A DNA stretch of 64,000 nt from NCBI GenBank assembly GCA_026399015.1, contig JAPLRS010000040.1, positions 62,001 to 126,000 of the forward strand. The letters are read 5' to 3'. The translations under genes were made by a program, and so were the position numbers. The notes beneath the pieces are model-generated. The model was not told the origin of the DNA. It worked only from the letters and a program-made list of their open reading frames with translations, and searched no databases. Source of the DNA: Methylococcales bacterium (GTDB taxonomy: Bacteria; Pseudomonadota; Gammaproteobacteria; Methylococcales; Methylomonadaceae). Of this stretch, positions 60,631 through 64,000 are shown in pieces; the stretch's first letter is position 1; each line of letters starts with the position of its first letter.

Positions 60631-61308
60631 TTACCAGTAATCTGGTTTAACAGCAGGTTTTTTCTTTGTAGGAACCTTGAGTGGTAATTGGAATTTTAAT
60701 AGCTCTTCGTCAAGTATATATTGGCGTGTCCAATTTGAATAACTTGATAAACTTTTATTAGCCGGGCGTTGTTTATCTGTTATTGATTGTCTTCTTGGCA
60801 GAATTAGTCCAATTTTATGTTTAGGGAAGTCAAAGCTAATAAATTTCAATGCAGATTCAAGATCGGAGTCGCTAGATACTAATACTGCTTGTTCACAGTT
60901 TCTGTGAACAGCATCACGATATAAATGTAATGCAATATTTACATCGGTTTGTTTTTCTTCAAGTCTCCAGATGTCTACACGATCTGTTTTATCCACTGGG
61001 TTTTTATATTTTGGAGGTGTGCCTTTTTCCATGTGGTAATAACCGTTGATAATTTCAATGGTTTCGCCGTGTTTGTTTTTTAATGCTTTGTGGTAGATGT
61101 CTTGTGATTGTTGTGCTTTTTCACCTTGCGTGGCTAGACGAGTAATAACGGGAGCTGTAAAGAATTTAACTTGTGTAACTTCAATATGAGGATCCTGAAC
61201 ATGACAAATGTGTTTCAAAATGTCGACGATGTCTAACCATTTGTATTGAGTACCTCTTAATACGCCAAAATAAAAGTTGTATCCATCGACATAAACTATA
61301 GTTTTCAT
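60631..61308 (-). CDS. NYN domain (PIN-like) putative ribonuclease
   Basis: Protein of 225 residues with a NYN/LabA-type PIN-like nuclease domain. Acidic metal ligands are seen in VYVDGYNFYFG (Asp8), EEKQTDVNIALHLYRDA (Asp, about residue 116) and LVSSDSDLESAL (Asp, about 140). It probably cuts RNA. ATG 61308 is chosen (GGAT site, family start MKTIVYVDGYN); the frame extends 17 codons through a terminator hairpin, which argues against the longer form. A 52-residue RHH-like gene lies upstream on the same strand, giving a toxin-antitoxin-like order. 60424-60630 contains nothing I can support. Confidence 0.82.
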   Translation of the reverse strand: MKTIVYVDGYNFYFGVLRGTQYKWLDIVDILKHICHVQDPHIEVTQVKFFTAPVITRLATQGEKAQQSQDIYHKALKNKHGETIEIINGYYHMEKGTPPKYKNPVDKTDRVDIWRLEEKQTDVNIALHLYRDAVHRNCEQAVLVSSDSDLESALKFISFDFPKHKIGLILPRRQSITDKQRPANKSLSSYSNWTRQYILDEELLKFQLPLKVPTKKKPAVKPDYW

Positions 61309-61322
61309 ACCGTATCCTAGAA

Positions 61323-61427
61323 ATGAAAAAACCGCCCGAAGGCGGTTCTTTCGTCCCACACTGAAGTCAATTTAATGACAGCCGCATAGGATGAGTTGTG
61401 TTCATATAATAACAAATTAAACGAACT
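61323..61427 (-). ncRNA. Possible small RNA ending in an intrinsic terminator
   Basis: A perfect terminator AACCGCC-TTCG-GGCGGTT followed by six T (61323-61347) lies between the RHH and NYN genes. On the same strand a TATAAT at 61434-61439 could start an RNA of about 105 nt ending there. Alternatively the hairpin is simply the end of the RHH transcript. No function can be read from it. Confidence 0.35.
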
Positions 61428-61464
61428 ATGCAAATTATAACTGCTGTCGAGGTATTAATTTAAT

Positions 61465-61623
61465 TTAATTCAACCGGCCAACAGCATCTAACAGTACAAC
61501 CCTAACAAACTCACTTTCACTTAAATTCAAACTTCTTGCCGTGGCATAAACAGAATGTGCAAGCCCAGGGCTGAATCTGTATGCTCTCATTGCGGTTAAT
61601 TTCTTGCTGTTTTTGTGTTTCAT
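61465..61623 (-). CDS. Small RHH-like protein (candidate antitoxin)
   Basis: 52-residue open frame beginning MKHKNSKKLTAMRAYR with AAGGAG 7 bases upstream. The second half, SLNLSESEFVRVVLLDAVGRL, has the helix-turn-helix spacing of ribbon-helix-helix proteins (strand, then S-x-S-E-F-V-R-x-V-L). The basic N-terminus fits DNA or RNA binding. It lies upstream of the NYN nuclease gene in antitoxin-first order, with a terminator between. The match is by pattern only. Confidence 0.55.
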   Translation of the reverse strand: MKHKNSKKLTAMRAYRFSPGLAHSVYATARSLNLSESEFVRVVLLDAVGRLN

Positions 61624-62486
61624 AATAAAACTCCTTGTATAACTGATGTATTTATCATTTGTAGCTAATAACTCGAATTTTAGGCGTAGCTATTCATTAG
61701 GGCATTAGGATTTTAATGGTGATATTGCCAACATATCATGGAACACTTGAGAGTGAGCTGTCGCTCACTGGTGCTTCCCTTTTGGTCAGCACCTTTTTCT
61801 TCTTTCAGGCTGATTTCAGGTTAATTTTTTACTGTCATGATGTTGTTGAATGCCACTAGCAATATAGAGCTTATATTCAAGAAGATATTGCCCGTGGGAC
61901 TATCTTCATCTAGATTACGATTTACGAACTTTTGCCCCCTTTCGGGAGCAAAAAAATAATTTCATCTGAGTTGACTTCATTACCTAGCGTTACACTAATC
62001 ACAGAGGCGGTTGGCCAGTACCTCGAAGTGCGTCTTTTGTTTCTATGTTCCAACGGTGGCATTAGGAAAATACGCTAGTCATATTCCTAATACGTCTGGG
62101 AATTACCCAGTCTTTTAGCCTTCTTTTTATATTCAAATTACCGAAATTGGTTTTACTTAAGGCGTATCCAATCATCATCCACAACACGAGGTGTGGGTAG
62201 TCAGTAAAGTCGCTGCTTTTGCTCAGCTGTTACGCTCAATGCGAAGAACATTCCATTGCCAACGGCACCTATCAATCTACCGGTGCGAGTATTTCAAAAG
62301 TGTTTGCCTAGGTTGTTGCCTGGTGTGCTTACTGGTTTTGAAAGGAACCAATCAACCTTCGCCTAATTCTTTCTTTATTACTTTTATTTAGCAAAGTTAT
62401 ACAAAAGGGCCCAAAAAAGCCCCAAAAAAGCCGTTTTTTTACTGTTTTTTGTCTTACGAGCTAAATAAAGTAAAGGAGTTAAAGAG
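61624..62486. other. Gene-free stretch with several strong inverted repeats
   Basis: No convincing gene in 860 bp. Paired elements are present: GTGAGC-TGTC-GCTCAC near 61752-61767, then GGTGCT...AGCACC ending in TTTTTCTTCTTT (61770-61805, a plus-strand terminator); TTTTGC-CCCC/GGGAGCAAAA near 61930; ATTAGGAA...TTCCTAAT near 62062; CTGGG-AATTA-CCCAG near 62096; and CCACAACACGAGGTGTGG near 62178. The density of stems suggests one or two structured RNAs or remains of a mobile element. A 66-codon frame at 62191 is low complexity and not supported. Confidence 0.45.
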
Positions 62487-62903
62487 ATGCGAATAAACGA
62501 ATTATTAAATGATGACCAACTCTACGAGATTTGGTGGTTAGTGAGTGATGCAATATGGGAAGCACTGGTTGATAAATACGTTGCCAATGATATAGACGAA
62601 GGGTATGTCTATCGAAGACCATTTGCTCGAAGGAGGTATCCCATGCCCACTAGAAGTGGTCCAGCACGAAAGCTTAAGCGAAAGCCAGCGCCCAAAATGC
62701 CTGTAAAACCATTCCCCATTCGACCAGAGCAAACGCCAGTGAATAAAACAAAAATTTCACCCAGTCAAACCAGTGGTCTTAATCCTAAGATTGATATTCA
62801 AAACGGTCCAGACTTTAAACTTAAGGATCGATATGTCATGCCAGAACTTAGCGATAAAGACATTGAGATTGAAATGAAGAAAAAACCTAATGGTCGCCAC
62901 TAA
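62487..62903 (+). CDS. Hypothetical Arg/Pro-rich protein
   Basis: I do not recognise a family. The 138-residue product starts with a Trp-rich helical segment (MRINELLNDDQLYEIWWLVSDAIWEAL). A basic, proline-rich and probably disordered part follows (YRRPFARRRYPMPTRSGPA, KLKRKPAPKMPVKPFPIRPEQ), then an acidic end (MPELSDKDIEIEMKKKP). AAGGAG lies 7 bases before ATG 62487. It overlaps the next gene by 14 bp, suggesting one transcript. The accessory location suggests horizontal origin. Confidence 0.65.
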   Translation: MRINELLNDDQLYEIWWLVSDAIWEALVDKYVANDIDEGYVYRRPFARRRYPMPTRSGPARKLKRKPAPKMPVKPFPIRPEQTPVNKTKISPSQTSGLNPKIDIQNGPDFKLKDRYVMPELSDKDIEIEMKKKPNGRH

Positions 62904-63243
62904 TATTAAACAAGTTATCGAGGATGATGGCACTATTCGATTCTATTTGGGTGATTTACACCATAATCCAGAAGGGCCGGCTGTCATTGCTTATGATGGC
63001 TTACATAAAGAATATTGGTTTAAAGGCATGAGGCACCGAACAGATGGTCCTGCGGTTGAATATGCCGATGGTGATTACGAATATTTTCAGCAGGGCAGGC
63101 GACACAACTTACAGGGCCCTGCTAAGCGCATCGATGGAAAGTTAGAATATTGGATCAATGGTATTCAGTATACGACTGAAGATGAATACATTATGGTGCT
63201 TTTTGCGATGGGCTATGTGAATGGGAAGAAGTTTAGTAATTGA
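62890..63243 (+). CDS. Protein with MORN-like HxxxGPA repeats
   Basis: Cytosolic protein of 117 residues built from three or four repeats of about 24 residues of the form G-x-x-H-x-x-x-G-P-A-x(5-6)-G-x-x-x-Y-W: DLHHNPEGPAVIAYDGLHKEYWF, MRHRTDGPAVEYADGDYEYF and RRHNLQGPAKRIDGKLEYWI. This MORN-related beta repeat is common in phage and accessory-region proteins of unknown role. It starts inside the end of the preceding gene (14-bp overlap). Confidence 0.7.
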   Translation: MVATNIKQVIEDDGTIRFYLGDLHHNPEGPAVIAYDGLHKEYWFKGMRHRTDGPAVEYADGDYEYFQQGRRHNLQGPAKRIDGKLEYWINGIQYTTEDEYIMVLFAMGYVNGKKFSN

Positions 63244-63304
63244 GTCTATTATAAGATTTACTATTTATGATGTAAATGATGTTTGTTCAAGATTGTCCTG
63301 AAAT

Positions 63305-63943
63305 TTAATGTAGGTTATAATGTAATGAATATTTTACATATTTATTTGCATCAGCAGAAAAAGCCCGCCAGTCTTCGTCAGATAAACGGTTTGACAAATA
63401 GTGCGCTGCCATTAATGAAAATGCACCGCTAACTGATTGTAAATCTGTAATAAATTGATGAATTTCATCTGTTCGATTATCGCCATAGGATAAATAGATC
63501 GTATCTCTGTAATTAGCTTTGCCACGATAACGAAAAGCCTGGCTTAGAAAATTCACATGTGCTGGTTCCAATCTAGCCTCCCTTAAGCGCTTTGCTTTGC
63601 TAGAGCGGAAGTTCTCATATCCATATTTTTTATATTCGGAGCTTCCCTTAACACTTTCTTCAATGGGCCATTTTTCATATTCTGCTGTACCTTTAAGATA
63701 TGAGTATATTGAGCCAAAAGCCATTTCTTGATTTGACGGTGATGTATTTAGGTCATATTTTTTGCCATTTCGTAAAGCATCTACAGTCTTAGTAATATTT
63801 GATTGAGTTAAATTAGAGATACTAAAATCAAATGGAGTTTGTAGTAACATCCTACAAACAATATCTATTTGCCAGATTTTTGCTGTAGCTATGAGTTTGA
63901 GGGTTAGAACCACTTGAGGCTGCCAACATCGCTTTTGAAGCAT
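63305..63943 (-). CDS. Hypothetical protein
   Basis: I do not recognise a family. The 212-residue frame has a hydrophobic, unusual N-terminus without a ribosome-binding site, so the true start may be an internal Met (for example MLLQTPFDF at about residue 32). The main part is helical and charged (EYEKWPIEESVKGSSEYKKYGY, KAKRLREARLEPAHVNFLSQAF), with no signal peptide or membrane helix. An in-frame stop upstream of 63943 shows the gene does not extend off the window. Codon use looks AT-rich like the surrounding accessory DNA. Confidence 0.55.
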   Translation of the reverse strand: MLQKRCWQPQVVLTLKLIATAKIWQIDIVCRMLLQTPFDFSISNLTQSNITKTVDALRNGKKYDLNTSPSNQEMAFGSIYSYLKGTAEYEKWPIEESVKGSSEYKKYGYENFRSSKAKRLREARLEPAHVNFLSQAFRYRGKANYRDTIYLSYGDNRTDEIHQFITDLQSVSGAFSLMAAHYLSNRLSDEDWRAFSADANKYVKYSLHYNLH

Positions 63944-64000
63944 AATATATAGTGTAATACCAAGCTATAATAGCTGATCTTACAATTGAATAAGGGTTAT

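Noticed and set aside
62191-62391. 66-codon plus-strand frame
   Set aside because: Low-complexity Cys/Leu-rich translation, no ribosome-binding site, overlaps inverted repeats.

Overview
The window reads as chromosomal DNA of a low-GC gammaproteobacterium. CmoA, PurEK, Nth, Dut, ArgB, Zur and GlnK-AmtB are all of gammaproteobacterial type. The many PEP-CTERM proteins, di-heme cytochromes, TPR sulfotransferases and an HvfABC-type peptide cluster suggest a methanotroph-like member of the Methylococcales. That placement is inference: no methane-oxidation gene and no rRNA or tRNA gene is present.

Layout. 0.1-12.3 kb is mostly housekeeping: SbcC, a lipoprotein hydrolase, CmoA, PurK/PurE, an intergenic repeat island (7.37-7.65 kb), an HvfABC-type copper-peptide (RiPP) operon, endonuclease III and a DHH phosphoesterase. 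12.4-31.7 kb is a secretion and surface region: two large di-heme cytochromes, four PEP-CTERM proteins, an AraC regulator, two TPR sulfotransferases, an APS kinase and a PPK2. It also holds a long 20-bp repeat array and a duplicated promoter segment with domain remnants. 31.7-42.1 kb returns to core genes: cold-shock domain protein, Aas-like acyltransferase/acyl-ACP synthetase, GlnK-AmtB, DUF748, DUF2782, Dut, ArgB and an M41-like peptidase. 42.1-49.1 kb holds twin small-RNA-like units and a Zur-controlled zinc locus (Zur, ZnuD-like receptor, porin, FMN-binding protein, four-helix membrane protein), followed by a Cys/His-repeat lipoprotein. 49.1-60.4 kb holds a DUF1566 protein, an atypical PhoB-like regulator and a long operon: YcnI-like protein, two PEP-CTERM proteins, STN/HEAT protein, TlpA, DUF4266 and a DUF3570-transporter fusion. 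A fused MFS/spermidine synthase-like protein follows. 60.6-64 kb is accessory DNA with an RHH/NYN pair, inverted repeats and unknown genes.

The most striking signal is regulatory. Eleven intergenic places carry a pair of copies of an 18-bp palindrome (GTGTGTCATATGACACAC and variants). The two centres lie 30-31 bp apart, or 21 bp in one case. In eight of the eleven places a -24/-12 (sigma-54) promoter with the exact GG-N10-GC spacing lies 60-240 bp away and points into a gene. These promoters lead into both cytochrome genes, three PEP-CTERM genes, a sulfotransferase, the AraC gene, the DUF1566 gene, the PhoB-like gene and the YcnI-led operon. I read the pairs as tandem upstream activator sites for one NtrC-type activator (PrsR-like, as named for PEP-CTERM systems). 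They would define a local sigma-54 regulon joining surface proteins, electron-transfer proteins and sulfation.

A second unexplained signal is a pair of homologous minus-strand RNA units (42163-42252 and 42580-42664). Each ends in an intrinsic terminator, and each has a TGCGACATATTGTCGCA-type palindrome at about -35 to -50. One of them sits directly in front of the M41-like peptidase gene and may be its leader.
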